Source: Chthoniobacteraceae bacterium (GTDB taxonomy: Bacteria > Verrucomicrobiota > Verrucomicrobiia > Chthoniobacterales > Chthoniobacteraceae). Taken from it: a stretch of 64,000 bases of DNA. A program made the translations under genes and the position numbers. This document shows positions 43,569-52,427 of this stretch, in pieces. The stretch covers positions 1-64,000 of the forward strand of contig JAQGOL010000006.1 of NCBI GenBank assembly GCA_028293625.1. Reading direction: 5' to 3'. Every line of letters begins with the position of its first letter. Position 1 is the first letter of the stretch. A model generated the notes under the pieces. The model ran no database searches. It was not told where the DNA came from and saw only the letters and a list, made by a program, of their open reading frames with translations.

Positions 43569-43657
43569 CAAGGGAAAAAGAAACGGGCCGGGTCAATCGG
43601 CCCTTTGAGCGCCGTGTGCGTTGTTAGTAATGCGTTAAGAGGTTACCCTGGCTTTTT

Positions 43658-44104
43658 ATGAATGCGAAAACGATTCTTGTGGCGGTTGATTTCTCCGATG
43701 TCACCCAAGGCGTGGTTGATGCAGCCCGGTCGATGGCGGCTGCATTCGGCGGACGCATCATCCTCCTGCATGTGGAGGAACCCGAGCCGGACTTTGTTGG
43801 GTTTGAAGCCGGTCCGCAACCGGTGCGAGTCAACGTGGCGCACGAGGTCCGGGCCACGCACCGGCAGCTTGAAGGCCTGAAGCAGACTCTCGGTGAAGGA
43901 GGCGTGGAAGTAATGGCGCTCCACATTCAGGGGCCGGGCGTGGAAAAGATCTTGCACGAAGCTCAGCAGCAGGGCGCTGAGCTGATCGTGATTGGTTCCC
44001 ATGGCCATGGAGCCATCTACAATCTACTCGTGGGTGGGGTTACTTCGGGCGTCCTCAAAGGCGCGACTTGTCCGGTGCTGGTTGTTCCGGCACCTCGAAA
44101 GTAG
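43658..44104 (+). CDS. Universal stress protein (UspA family, ATP-binding type)
   Basis: The 148-residue protein starts ILVAVDFSDVTQGVVDAA and contains the ATP-binding G-x2-G-x9-G-T/S signature in GSHGHGAIYNLLVGGVTSGV. This is a single USP domain, soluble, probably an ATP-dependent stress regulator. Its stop abuts the stop of the convergent AraC-type gene. Confidence 0.92.
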   Translation: MNAKTILVAVDFSDVTQGVVDAARSMAAAFGGRIILLHVEEPEPDFVGFEAGPQPVRVNVAHEVRATHRQLEGLKQTLGEGGVEVMALHIQGPGVEKILHEAQQQGAELIVIGSHGHGAIYNLLVGGVTSGVLKGATCPVLVVPAPRK

Positions 44105-45085
44105 TCAGCGTCCGACGATTACAACATTCGGATATAAACCCGGGCAGCAGCCCATTTGTTCCACGAAAGCTTTATTAAACGCGCTCAGGCTTGAGTAGCC
44201 GACCGCAATCGCCGCTTCGGTCACGTTCATCTTGCCGGTGCGGAGAAGTTCCGCCGCTTTTTCCACTCGTTTCATCCGCAGAAACTTCGGGATGCTAACA
44301 CCGCTTTCCTGAGTAAAAACGCGGCTTAGATAGAAGGGACTGAATCCTACTTCCTTGGCTAACATTTCAAGGCTCGGCGGATTTTCAAGGTCCCGTTCAA
44401 TGATATAGCGCGCGCGTTCCACTCGATCGCGCGTGGTGCGCTGATGCCGATGGCAAAATAGTTCCGCCGGATCTTCCTCGGGAAAAATAGTTTGCGCCAG
44501 AATTTCCAGCACCCGTCCAAGATACCACGTTTCATGCGCGGGCGCCGGCACGGGAGGCTCGATGAATTGCAGCCGCGAGGCAAGAAGCGAAGCGGGCAGC
44601 GCTATCAGTTCAAGGTAATCGGACGAGTCCGCTCCTTGCTCTATAAACTGCCGGATTGGCGACTTCAGCCGATCCAGGAGAATGGCGAAATGCTTTTGTA
44701 AAAACTCGCGAGAGAGTTCGATAGTCAGGAAGCGATGCAACGATCCGGCGTTTCGCACAGCCGGCAATCCGCACTTGCTCGTGGTGTAAATGGCGACCTG
44801 ATTCGCCCCCAACGCCCGTGTGTCACTTCCAAGTGACGCCGTCCCCGAGAAGTTCAGGCAGATCTCCAAGCTCCACGGATGAAAGCTGCGGCCCCATTCA
44901 AGCGGATGATCGTTATGAAACTCGTGCCATTCAATGCTGATCCCGTCTCGAGAGAAGCTCCCGTGCAAAGGCTTCCAGACACCGCGAACTTCCTGCCAGA
45001 CGAGCTTTTCGTGGCTGGCGTGTTTTGAACTTGAAAGAGGATCGAGCGTATTCAAGGAACGTTCTTTAATGAGATTGAATCTCAA
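44105..45085 (-). CDS. AraC-family transcriptional regulator
   Basis: The 326-residue protein has an N-terminal cupin-like region and a C-terminal AraC HTH pair (about 225-320): LEMLAKEVGFSPFYLSRVFT and VTEAAIAVGYSSLSAFNKAF. It lies 60 bases downstream of the flavinylation cassette on the same strand, so co-transcription is possible. The effector is unknown. Confidence 0.9.
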   Translation of the reverse strand: MRFNLIKERSLNTLDPLSSSKHASHEKLVWQEVRGVWKPLHGSFSRDGISIEWHEFHNDHPLEWGRSFHPWSLEICLNFSGTASLGSDTRALGANQVAIYTTSKCGLPAVRNAGSLHRFLTIELSREFLQKHFAILLDRLKSPIRQFIEQGADSSDYLELIALPASLLASRLQFIEPPVPAPAHETWYLGRVLEILAQTIFPEEDPAELFCHRHQRTTRDRVERARYIIERDLENPPSLEMLAKEVGFSPFYLSRVFTQESGVSIPKFLRMKRVEKAAELLRTGKMNVTEAAIAVGYSSLSAFNKAFVEQMGCCPGLYPNVVIVGR

Positions 45086-45145
45086 TAGCGTGTCGTTCCT
45101 TTACAGTAAAGGTATGATTTGCACTCTTGCCGCGATGTAACCTTG

Positions 45146-45574
45146 CTATCTGCGACCGCGTTGCAGCTTGCCGGCCAGAATATGGGCCGGCAGCACAAGC
45201 AGCAGTGCGAGCCCGATCCATGCGTGCCAGCGGCTCAGCCAGAGCCGGAATTGTTCGCCGCCGGCATAGTAGAGGCCGTAGCCCGTTGCTATCAGAAATG
45301 CGTTCACGGCGAGCAGGAAAAGACCGGAGAGCCGGTTCCGTTGTGCTTTCCAGCCGCGCTTAACGTGCAGGCTTAATGCACCGAGCACCAGCAAGGCGGC
45401 CATCGCGGCTGCCCCGTGAACCTTCAGGAAGAGGCGGGGAACGGTTTCCCATCCTTCCTCCTCCAGATGCGTTTGGGCAATCATCCAGCCGGCGCCTGAA
45501 ATTAACAGGAGTAGAAAGCTAAGATAGAGCACTGCTTTAAGAGCCGGACTGATTCGAAATGGAGAACGTTGCAT
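45146..45574 (-). CDS. Four-helix membrane protein, likely b-type cytochrome of the flavinylation cassette
   Basis: From the ATG at 45574 the protein has 142 residues and four membrane helices. Histidines are placed as pairs in helices 2 and 4: His53 and His70 (KVHGAAAM ... SLHVKRGW) and His117 and His131 (RWHAW ... PAHIL), consistent with two bis-His haems as in DUF4405-like cytochromes. It overlaps the apbE 3' end by 38 bases. With the FMN protein it could pass electrons across the membrane. The longer ORF to 45781 is inside apbE and is rejected. Confidence 0.75.
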   Translation of the reverse strand: MQRSPFRISPALKAVLYLSFLLLLISGAGWMIAQTHLEEEGWETVPRLFLKVHGAAAMAALLVLGALSLHVKRGWKAQRNRLSGLFLLAVNAFLIATGYGLYYAGGEQFRLWLSRWHAWIGLALLLVLPAHILAGKLQRGRR

Positions 45575-46430
45575 GCCAGCCTGAACTGCAAATGGGTTCG
45601 CCGCACCGGTCAACAAAAAGCGCATCCGCCCGGTAGTGGTCGAGAATTGGCAATGCGGCCTTGCCGGCGAGCATGACAATCTTGGTGAGGGCGTCGGCGA
45701 TTGTGGCGTTGCCGGCGCGAACAGTAGCCGAACAAACGCCGGACGCCTGCTGGCCGGTCTGTGGATGAATGATCGGGCCAAGATTACTTCCGCTTACAAG
45801 ACGATCGGCAAAATAATGCGCCGAGGTTGCCAGTGAATTGTTGCAAAGGGTTACGTTGGCGAGCGTCGAACCGGGAGCATTCGGGTTTCGGATTGAGACG
45901 GGAAACCCCGGGCTGCCGACCGTCCGCAGGTCGCCGCCCGCGTTGACGAGGCCGCGAGTGATTCCGGCGGCGCGCAACGCTTCGATAGCTTGATCGACGG
46001 CAAACCCTTTGGCGATTCCGCCCAGGTCAAGCCGGAGTCCGGGATGATGATAACGCACGCAGAAATCAGGCAGCAGCTCCACATCGGCAAAGCTGGGAGG
46101 TTTGGCGCGGAGTTTCAAAGCGGCCGTTGCGGGAAGAAAACCGAGGGCCTGAAGTTTCGGTGCTATGCTGACATCAAAGAGGCCTTTGGAGACCTCGAAT
46201 AGCGTGGAGGCTTGCTGTAGCACGGAGTAGGTCCATGCATCGACACAAACTACCTTGCGGGCGGCATATTGGTTAAGCCGGGAGAGTGCGCTGGCCGGAT
46301 CATGAAAACTCATCCGCGACTGCACGGAGCTAATCGCCTCAAAGGCCAGATCGATTGCGCGATGAGCTTCCCGATCGGGTGCGTCAACTTCAATTTCAAC
46401 CAGCGTGCCTAGGAGTGGCCGCGCGCGCAT
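45537..46430 (-). CDS. apbE: FAD:protein FMN transferase (ApbE)
   Basis: The 297-residue protein starts MRARPLLGTLVEIEV with FEAISSVQSRMSFHDPASAL (Mg/FAD region), and contains DLGGIAKGFAVDQAIEAL and GLVNAGGDLRTVG, with the late motif SAHYFADR plus IIHPQTGQ. These are the hallmarks of ApbE, which joins FMN through a phosphodiester to Thr of target proteins outside the cytoplasm. No signal peptide is obvious from this start, so the true N-terminus may be longer or it may lie in the cytoplasm. Its likely target is the adjacent FMN-binding protein, whose stop is one base upstream. Confidence 0.93.
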   Translation of the reverse strand: MRARPLLGTLVEIEVDAPDREAHRAIDLAFEAISSVQSRMSFHDPASALSRLNQYAARKVVCVDAWTYSVLQQASTLFEVSKGLFDVSIAPKLQALGFLPATAALKLRAKPPSFADVELLPDFCVRYHHPGLRLDLGGIAKGFAVDQAIEALRAAGITRGLVNAGGDLRTVGSPGFPVSIRNPNAPGSTLANVTLCNNSLATSAHYFADRLVSGSNLGPIIHPQTGQQASGVCSATVRAGNATIADALTKIVMLAGKAALPILDHYRADALFVDRCGEPICSSGWHATFSISNQSGS

Positions 46431-46955
46431 CTACTTAAGAGCGGCTTCGTATGTTGCCAGCACACGCCGGACTCCTTCGGTGATGTGCCGGCTTGAAAGC
46501 GTCGCGCCACTGATGTTCTCGATATCCTGATCAAGCTTGAGCGTGGCTTTCGCTGTCTTGCCCGTAAACTGCGCGCGCCATTTTGGGTTGCGCACTTCTG
46601 AACCATACGACTCGCGGTACTCCATCACCTCGATCTGGGTCACCGCACCGTTCGCGGTCAGCCCAACCGCATAGGTGATGAACTCGTGCTTGCCGAGTAC
46701 CTCGTCGACAATAAACCAGCCGCCGCCAGGCGCCCGCCAGGCTTTGACTTCCGCCGAGCGGACCCGGGTATCACTCGCTTTCTCGATCGCTTTGCGCTGG
46801 GCCGGAGAGAGCGTGACGTTGGCCGGGGTGAGATTGGCGTTGGGAAAGATCAGCTTCTGCGCCTGCTCAAGAGTGAGATAGGTGGTGGCAAAACAGGGTG
46901 CCGAAGTGCTTAGGATCAGTGCCGCGGGCGCGACCCATGGTTTCCAGGAAGACAT
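46431..46955 (-). CDS. FMN-binding domain protein, target of ApbE
   Basis: The 174-residue protein has a signal peptide (about 1-24) and an FMN-binding domain (about 85-170) ending in the flavinylation motif DQDIENISGATLSSRHITEG, where the Thr of SGAT accepts FMN from ApbE. The sequence resembles the RnfG/NqrC-like FMN_bind family. It should be a periplasmic electron carrier. Its stop is adjacent to the apbE start. Confidence 0.92.
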   Translation of the reverse strand: MSSWKPWVAPAALILSTSAPCFATTYLTLEQAQKLIFPNANLTPANVTLSPAQRKAIEKASDTRVRSAEVKAWRAPGGGWFIVDEVLGKHEFITYAVGLTANGAVTQIEVMEYRESYGSEVRNPKWRAQFTGKTAKATLKLDQDIENISGATLSSRHITEGVRRVLATYEAALK

Positions 46956-46962
46956 GGTCGAC

Positions 46963-47883
46963 TTAAAAGTTAAACCCGACTTTGAGCCGGAATTCGTTTC
47001 TGGCTTCCTCGGCGAAAGCCTTGTTTGAGACTACTTCATCGACCTCGTTGCCGTAGACCTGATAGCCCCAGCTGGCAGTCGCCCACCAGCGTTTTGCACC
47101 ATAATGAAGGCTCGGTCCGGCGAAGATGACGGTGTGCTCGTGGAACTCCAAGTCAAACCTCGGATACTCGCTGCGGACACGGCCTTCCACCCCAATAAAC
47201 CAGTTGGGTGCGAACCGGTATGAAACCCCAAGCGCGCCTTGAGCGGAAAACTCGCGATCGTATTCCTCAGCCGGTTTTTTGCCCCAGGCATATTCAACCC
47301 CCACGTTGGCTTCGAAGATCAGAGTATCGTCGAGAAAGTTTTTTTGGAGGATCAGGCTGGGCGCAAAGAAGAGTTCGCGCTGGCGGATGCCGCCGACTTC
47401 ATCGTTGATCAAAAAACCGCTTTCCATGTGGAAAGCCAGGCCGACTACGTCTTTGAAGGGACTAAGCAACCGATACTTTCCGGATAGCTCAACGCCGCCG
47501 AACCGATAGCGGCTGTCATTGTCCAATCCATCTACGTTGCGGGTGTGGAAGTAGTGGTTGATTGCAGCTACTCCAACCTGGAATTTATCCGTGACGCCGT
47601 ATTCCAGCTCGGTGTCAAAATCGAATCCACGGTAGACACCCGCTGCTTTCCCGGTCCGGAAGGTTGCAAATTGATAAAGATCGAAGTGACCTTTGGGCAA
47701 GGTTTCCGCGCCCCGGAGCGAGCCGAAAAGATGTTCATCCGCGTGGACGGTTCCACTGGCGGCAAACGTCCAAACGGCAGCCACGGCGGCAAGAAAAAGG
47801 CAGGAGAGCGTGCCGCCGCGACGGACGGTTTTTAATAAGGGTGGCAGAGGTGGGCGAGTCATCAGCCCGCCAGTTGAGCGCAT
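46963..47883 (-). CDS. Secreted beta-barrel-like protein of unknown function
   Basis: The 306-residue protein has a long N-terminal region with a signal helix (about 28-48, GTLSCLFLAAVAAVWTFAAS) and then an aromatic, strand-rich body (DLYQFATFRTGKAAGVYRGF, FDTELEYGVTDKFQVGVAAI), ending EFRLKVGFNF, a typical outer-membrane barrel C-terminus with a terminal Phe. I believe it belongs to a DUF6662-like group. Leading the FMN-binding/ApbE operon, it may be the outer-membrane part. An internal ATG (MTRPP) could be the actual start. Confidence 0.7.
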   Translation of the reverse strand: MRSTGGLMTRPPLPPLLKTVRRGGTLSCLFLAAVAAVWTFAASGTVHADEHLFGSLRGAETLPKGHFDLYQFATFRTGKAAGVYRGFDFDTELEYGVTDKFQVGVAAINHYFHTRNVDGLDNDSRYRFGGVELSGKYRLLSPFKDVVGLAFHMESGFLINDEVGGIRQRELFFAPSLILQKNFLDDTLIFEANVGVEYAWGKKPAEEYDREFSAQGALGVSYRFAPNWFIGVEGRVRSEYPRFDLEFHEHTVIFAGPSLHYGAKRWWATASWGYQVYGNEVDEVVSNKAFAEEARNEFRLKVGFNF

Positions 47884-47980
47884 TCAACTCCCGGTCGCCT
47901 GCTCGCCCTTGCGCTCAATTGACTCGGAATTGCTGCGTCAGGTTGCGCGCATCGGGCTGCCGTCTTTTTCAATTAACCCG

Positions 47981-48421
47981 CTAGATTTCGAATGCGAGGG
48001 ATTCGCCGCCCGGCGCAAGCCGCATCATGTCGTCGATTGTGCGTGAATCGAGCAGCTTGGCGAGGTCATGCCGGACCGTCGTCATCAAAGCCCTCAGCGG
48101 ACAGGTTCGCGGATCGGGGCAACTGCACGGTTCCGTGGGACGCTCGGCGGCGCATGGCACCGGGGCCAGCGGACCATCAAGAATACGGATGACTTCGCCT
48201 ACTGAAATCTCGGAACCCGAACGAAGCATGCCATATCCGCCGCCAACGCCGCGCTTGCTGAAAAGCAGCCCGGCATGGCGCAACGAAAGAAGGATTTGCT
48301 CAAGGAACTTGATGGGAATGTTCTCTTTGGCGCTCAACTCCTCGATGCGCCACGACTTCGGTTCCCGTGCCATTCGCACCAATGCCCGGAGCGCGTATTC
48401 GGCTTTTTTTGAGATCCGCAT
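47981..48421 (-). CDS. Rrf2-family transcriptional regulator
   Basis: The 146-residue protein opens MRISKKAEYALRALVRMA, with the winged helix (IPIKFLEQILLSLRHAGLLFS) and KRGVGGGYGM typical of Rrf2. Four cysteines (Cys90, 99, 101 and 107) sit in the loop VPCAAERPTEPCSCPDPRTCP, one more than the usual three, and could carry an iron-sulphur cluster like IscR or NsrR. It lies upstream of the redox cassette on the same strand and may regulate it. Confidence 0.9.
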   Translation of the reverse strand: MRISKKAEYALRALVRMAREPKSWRIEELSAKENIPIKFLEQILLSLRHAGLLFSKRGVGGGYGMLRSGSEISVGEVIRILDGPLAPVPCAAERPTEPCSCPDPRTCPLRALMTTVRHDLAKLLDSRTIDDMMRLAPGGESLAFEI

Positions 48422-48430
48422 GAACGCGGC

Positions 48431-48592
48431 TTAATGCGCGGTGATAGGGCCCCCGGCACTTTCCCTCGGTCCGTAGACGATCGTGGGTGAGTCGCCCACA
48501 TAGGTGCGCGCGGTCGATTTTTTCTCGCGGGAGACGCAACCGGGCAAAATGGTGAAAGCCGCGAGGAGAAGGAGCAAGGAAGGGAGTTTCAT
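48431..48592 (-). CDS. Small lipoprotein
   Basis: The 53-residue ORF starts MKLPSLLLLLAAFTILPGC, a clean lipoprotein signal with lipobox LPGC (Cys19), then a short polar tail (VSREKKSTARTYVGDSPTI). No family is recognised. It ends 9 bases before the Rrf2 start on the same strand. A longer reading frame to 48658 begins in front of the lipoprotein signal and is unlikely. Confidence 0.6.
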   Translation of the reverse strand: MKLPSLLLLLAAFTILPGCVSREKKSTARTYVGDSPTIVYGPRESAGGPITAH

Positions 48593-48871
48593 GGGCAACC
48601 AAAGAAACAACAGATTCCCGCTTTTTATAGCGAGAGGAGAGATGGAGTCGTTCTTCATTGACCTGATGCGGCGCGGGACGGCTTTTTAAAGGTCCCTTTA
48701 TGAAGAAAATCCCCCTGAGCGCTGATCGTGGCCGGAATTGCGTGGAATGCGAAGCGTGATTGACCGCAGCGAACGCAGGGGACGCGATTTTAAGGATGGA
48801 ACCTGCAGAACGATCGCCAGCGGCGGGTGATTGGAGTTTGCTAGAAGGGCGTTAAATAAATTTTACAATCC

Positions 48872-49438
48872 GTGACGAATTCCCAGGAAGTTTTTTATCT
48901 CCATCTGCAAGGGGAGCAGCGTGGCCCATATACGATCAAGCATATCGATCATTTGCTGAATTCCGGGCTGATCAGCGAGGAGTCGCTTTTTTGGCGGGAG
49001 GGTCTTGATCAATGGATGCCTGTGACCCAGCTGGTGACGTTGCGGCGGCGCCGGAAGCCGTGGGAGCTGCCCGCGGTGGCCATTGTGGTCGCGCTTCTTT
49101 TCAGCCTGCTGACTTATATTTTCGGGCCGATAACGCTCGATGGCTGGCGTGAGATTTATCAGCACGATTTTACCGCCGAAGCGGCTTACTGGCGCGCGCG
49201 CGATGTGGTGCGCACGCAATGCGTTCCCAAGGGCGGGCTCGTGATCTTCGAGGATTTGTCGGAAGCCGAAGTGGAATTGAACGATGCGAAAACCGGCCGT
49301 GTGGTGGTCCAGGGAACATTGACGGAAGCCGGGGGCAGCGCGCGTTCGACCGCGTGGAATGTGCGGTTGAAGTATGATACGGCGGCCCGAGAATGGACCG
49401 GTTTTCAAGTGACCGAAGTCGCGCCTCCTCAGAAATAA
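48872..49438 (+). CDS. GYF_2/DUF4339-domain membrane protein
   Basis: The 188-residue protein starts with GTG and has an N-terminal GYF_2 domain (about 5-50: FYLHLQGEQRGPYTIKHIDH ... LFWREGLDQWMPV), one membrane helix (about 68-90) and an extracytoplasmic C-terminal domain. The GYF_2 domain is frequent in PVC and other bacteria and is thought to bind proteins. The following gene starts about 10 bases after the stop. Confidence 0.82.
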   Translation: MTNSQEVFYLHLQGEQRGPYTIKHIDHLLNSGLISEESLFWREGLDQWMPVTQLVTLRRRRKPWELPAVAIVVALLFSLLTYIFGPITLDGWREIYQHDFTAEAAYWRARDVVRTQCVPKGGLVIFEDLSEAEVELNDAKTGRVVVQGTLTEAGGSARSTAWNVRLKYDTAAREWTGFQVTEVAPPQK

Positions 49439-49447
49439 TTTTTGCCT

Positions 49448-50302
49448 GTGAACAAGCTCTTTCATTGCCTCGCCACCATCCTGGTTTTAAGCGTGGATCT
49501 TTATGCGCAGGCTGTTTCGCCCGGAGAAACCGAAGCGCAGCGTTGCGAGGAGAAAATCGCGAGCGTGCAACGCGATGTATTGGGAAAATACGAGGACGGC
49601 CTGCAGGAACTGCAGAATGGGTTTCAGAAAGCGGCGGACCTCGACGGCGCGCTTGCGGTACGGGCTGAGCGGCAGCGGGTGACAACGGAAGGGCGCCTCG
49701 GAGACGAGCATCTGGTGGCTGAACCGAAGACGTTGCGCGTGTTGCAGGTGCAAAACATTACCAGGCTCAAGGACCTCACCGCGCAGCTGGTCCAGGAGAC
49801 GGTGCCCAAGCTGCTTGAATTTAAGAAATCGCTCACGATTGCCGGCAAGCTTGATGAAGCACTCGCCGTCCGCGCCGCCATCGAGCGGTTGCAAAACGGA
49901 TATGTCCCTTTAACCCGGGCCGAAGCGGGAGCCCTGGTTCCCGGCGACACTTTGCTTCAGGCTTACGCGGCCGATAAAGCGCGCGCGGACAAGGCTTACA
50001 AGGGCCAGAAAATCGCGGTTCGCGGAGTGTTTGGAGGGTTTCGCCAGGATGCCAACGATCCCAAGCTTTACCAGGTTTACCTCGCCGGTTCCAATGGCGG
50101 CTGGGTGCAATGCACGTTCTCCTCGGCCGACTTCCGGTTTCGGGAGGAGAAGCAGTTTAATAATCTCGTCTCAGTCGTGGTGCCCAAGGGGGATGAAAAT
50201 GCGGCGGTCCGTTTTCAAAAGGGGCAGACCGTGGAGATTCACGGAATATGCGAGGGATTCGATGAAGTAGTGCGTCTGGGCAAGTGCGATTATGCCCGGT
50301 AG
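49448..50302 (+). CDS. Secreted protein with OB-fold (tRNA_anti-like) C-terminal domain
   Basis: The protein (about 284 residues from the GTG at 49448) has a signal peptide (MNKLFHCLATILVLSVDLYA), a helical, charged middle (about 25-160) with two LDGALAVRAERQ / LDEALAVRAAIERL-type repeats, and a C-terminal OB-fold like tRNA_anti-like domains (about 180-280: LQAYAADKARADKAYKGQKI and AVRGVFGGFR). Nearby paralogues are common in Verrucomicrobia; function is unknown. A TTG two codons earlier is an alternative start. It converges with sodA over the terminator at 50314-50349. Confidence 0.7.
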   Translation: MNKLFHCLATILVLSVDLYAQAVSPGETEAQRCEEKIASVQRDVLGKYEDGLQELQNGFQKAADLDGALAVRAERQRVTTEGRLGDEHLVAEPKTLRVLQVQNITRLKDLTAQLVQETVPKLLEFKKSLTIAGKLDEALAVRAAIERLQNGYVPLTRAEAGALVPGDTLLQAYAADKARADKAYKGQKIAVRGVFGGFRQDANDPKLYQVYLAGSNGGWVQCTFSSADFRFREEKQFNNLVSVVVPKGDENAAVRFQKGQTVEIHGICEGFDEVVRLGKCDYAR

Positions 50303-50313
50303 CGTTCGGGTGC

Positions 50314-50349
50314 AAAAAAAACCCGGCGCAGCTTTCGCCACGCCGGGTT
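50314..50349 (-). terminator. Intrinsic terminator of sodA
   Basis: On the minus strand a stem of about 9 bp (AACCCGGCG with CGCCGGGTT) is followed by eight T just 12 bases after the sodA stop. The plus strand lacks a T-run on its side, so it mainly serves sodA. Confidence 0.9.
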
Positions 50350-50360
50350 GAGAGAAGTGC

Positions 50361-50990
50361 TTACTTGAGAGCGGCCTGATAGTTGGCTTCGGCCTGCGAC
50401 CAGTTGATCACATTCCAGATTGCCTTGAGGTAATCGGGACGGCGGTTCTGGTAATGAAGGTAATAAGCGTGTTCCCAGACATCGACGCCGAGAACCGGTT
50501 TGCCTTCAATGCCGGCAATCGCTTTGCCCATGATCGGGTTGTCCTGATTGGCCGTGGAGCCGATCTCGAGCTTGCCGCCGTTGACGACCAGCCATGCCCA
50601 GCCGCTGCCGAAACGGCCGGCGCCGGCGGCTTCAAGTTTGGCTTTGAAATCTTCAATGCTGCCGAAAGTCTGCGTGATGGCATCGGCGAGCGGGCCGGTT
50701 GGGGCGGCACCGCCGTTTGCTTTCAGCAAATTCCAGAAAAAGGTGTGGTTGACGTGGCCGCCGCCATTGTTGCGGACCGCGGTGCGGATGGCTTCAGGAA
50801 CGGCGCTCAGATCGCTGATGAGCTCCTCGGGGGATTTGGCGGCCAGATCCGGAGCGGATTCGAGCGCTTTGTTCAGGTTGGTAACGTAAGCTGCATGATG
50901 TTTATCATGATGAATTTCCATCGTGCGCGCATCGATGGTTGGTTCAAGGGCATCGTTCGGGTAGGGGAGTGCGGGAAGTGCGTATGCCAT
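50361..50990 (-). CDS. sodA: Superoxide dismutase, Mn/Fe family (Mn-type signature)
   Basis: From the ATG at 50990 the protein has 209 residues, usual for the family. Metal ligands are His27 (MEIHHDKHH), His82 (GHVNHTFFW), Asp170 and His174 ([13 protein letters not shown]). The Gly-rich GGGH before the second His and the Gln at 149 (STANQD) follow the Mn-type pattern rather than the Fe-type. It removes superoxide in the cytoplasm; no signal peptide is present. The upstream extension to 51491 is a shadow of the pfk gene. Confidence 0.95.
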   Translation of the reverse strand: MAYALPALPYPNDALEPTIDARTMEIHHDKHHAAYVTNLNKALESAPDLAAKSPEELISDLSAVPEAIRTAVRNNGGGHVNHTFFWNLLKANGGAAPTGPLADAITQTFGSIEDFKAKLEAAGAGRFGSGWAWLVVNGGKLEIGSTANQDNPIMGKAIAGIEGKPVLGVDVWEHAYYLHYQNRRPDYLKAIWNVINWSQAEANYQAALK

Positions 50991-51137
50991 ATAAATTTTG
51001 TGTTCTGCGTATACGCGGCCATGATGAAAAACGGCCGTTCTAATTGCAAGGGATGAACGAGAATCCCGCGCCGGCCTCCATGGAACGTATTTTTGGCCTT
51101 GCGGCTGGCCGTCCTGACCCTCACTCATTTGCGCGCG

Positions 51138-52427
51138 ATGGAAACGCAGATCAATTCTCTCGGTGAATGCAACTTTGATTCCCCGCTTCGCCATTTTGGC
51201 GCGGTGGAGGTCCCTTTCCGGACGGATAGCGACCGGATCCTCTTTGATCATGCCGAAGGGGCCGATCGGAACTTTTCCGAACCGCTGAGTTTTGAGGTCG
51301 CCGGCCCGCGGGAAAGAGTCTTTTTCGACGCGCCAAAATCGACCGCGGCCATCGTCACGTGCGGCGGCTTGTGCCCGGGGCTCAATGACATTATTCGCGG
51401 GATCGTAACCCAATGTTATAACCGCTACGGCATCACGCGCGTTTTCGGGTTCCGCTACGGCTACGAGGGGCTTATCCAGCGTTACGGGCATACGCCGATG
51501 TCTTTTCGGCCCGAATCAGTCGCTCAAATCCACAATTTTGGCGGAAGCATTCTTGGCACCTCGCGCGGGCCGCAGGATATTGGCGAGATGGTCGATCTGC
51601 TCGAGGAGATGAAGATCGACATGTTTTTTGTGGTCGGCGGCGACGGCACTTTGCGGGGCGCATCGGCCATCGCCGCGGAGGTCGAGCGGCGCGGGTTGCG
51701 CAAGTCAGTGATCGGCATTCCGAAAACGATCGACAACGACATCATGTATCTCGACAAGAGTTTCGGGTTCGAGACAGCCTTCGCGGTAGCTGTGCAATCG
51801 GTGAAGTGCACTTATATCGAGGCGACCGGGTCAATGAACGGAATCGGGTTGCTCAAATTAATGGGCCGCGATTCCGGGTTTATTGCCAGTTACGCCGCGC
51901 TCGCCGGCAGCAATGTCGATTTTGTGCTCATTCCGGAAGTTCGCTTTGATCTGGAAGGACAGCGCGGCTTGCTTGAGGCGTTGCGTTATAAACTGGCTAA
52001 AAATAAGAGCGTCGTCGTCGTCGTGGCTGAGGGAGCCGGGCAGGATCTCATTCCGCCCGGACGCGATTCCTACGATCTGAGTGGGAACAAGCGCCTGGTC
52101 GATATCGGTCTGTTTTTGAAGCAACGCATTGCCGAGTTCTTTAAGGAGCGGCGGATCCCGATCAACATTCGCTATATCGATCCGAGTTACATCATCCGCA
52201 GTGTGCCGGCCAATCCACAGGATAACGTTTATTGTTCGCAATTGGCGCAGCACGCCGTGCACGCCGCCATGGCGGGGAAAACCGATATGCTCGTGGGACG
52301 CTGGCACGGCGCCTTTGTCCATCTGCCCATCGGCCTGGCCACCGCCGGCCGCCGCAAAGTCGAGCCGAAGAGTGAGCTCTGGCACGCGGTTCTTGAAAGC
52401 ACCGGCCAGCCGACCCGCCTCTTTTGA
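51138..52427 (+). CDS. pfkA: 6-phosphofructokinase (ATP-type, group II clade)
   Basis: The protein is about 429 residues. GGDGTLRGA has Gly at the ATP/PPi-specificity position, as in ATP-dependent enzymes, while [11 protein letters not shown] has Lys where simple bacterial PfkA has Gly. This Gly/Lys pair marks the longer group II ATP-PFKs. Other motifs include [25 protein letters not shown] and the fructose-6-phosphate region ([13 protein letters not shown]). An earlier start at 51093 adds unconserved residues; [10 protein letters not shown] is likelier. Stop overlaps the next gene's start by one base. Confidence 0.9.
   Translation: METQINSLGECNFDSPLRHFGAVEVPFRTDSDRILFDHAEGADRNFSEPLSFEVAGPRERVFFDAPKSTAAIVTCGGLCPGLNDIIRGIVTQCYNRYGITRVFGFRYGYEGLIQRYGHTPMSFRPESVAQIHNFGGSILGTSRGPQDIGEMVDLLEEMKIDMFFVVGGDGTLRGASAIAAEVERRGLRKSVIGIPKTIDNDIMYLDKSFGFETAFAVAVQSVKCTYIEATGSMNGIGLLKLMGRDSGFIASYAALAGSNVDFVLIPEVRFDLEGQRGLLEALRYKLAKNKSVVVVVAEGAGQDLIPPGRDSYDLSGNKRLVDIGLFLKQRIAEFFKERRIPINIRYIDPSYIIRSVPANPQDNVYCSQLAQHAVHAAMAGKTDMLVGRWHGAFVHLPIGLATAGRRKVEPKSELWHAVLESTGQPTRLF

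Noticed and set aside
45575-45781. Longer start for the four-helix membrane protein
   Set aside because: The added residues lie in the apbE coding region and the helix-rich protein begins naturally at the ATG at 45574.
50991-51491. Extended start for superoxide dismutase
   Set aside because: The extra 167 residues are antisense to the phosphofructokinase gene; the family start is [10 protein letters not shown].
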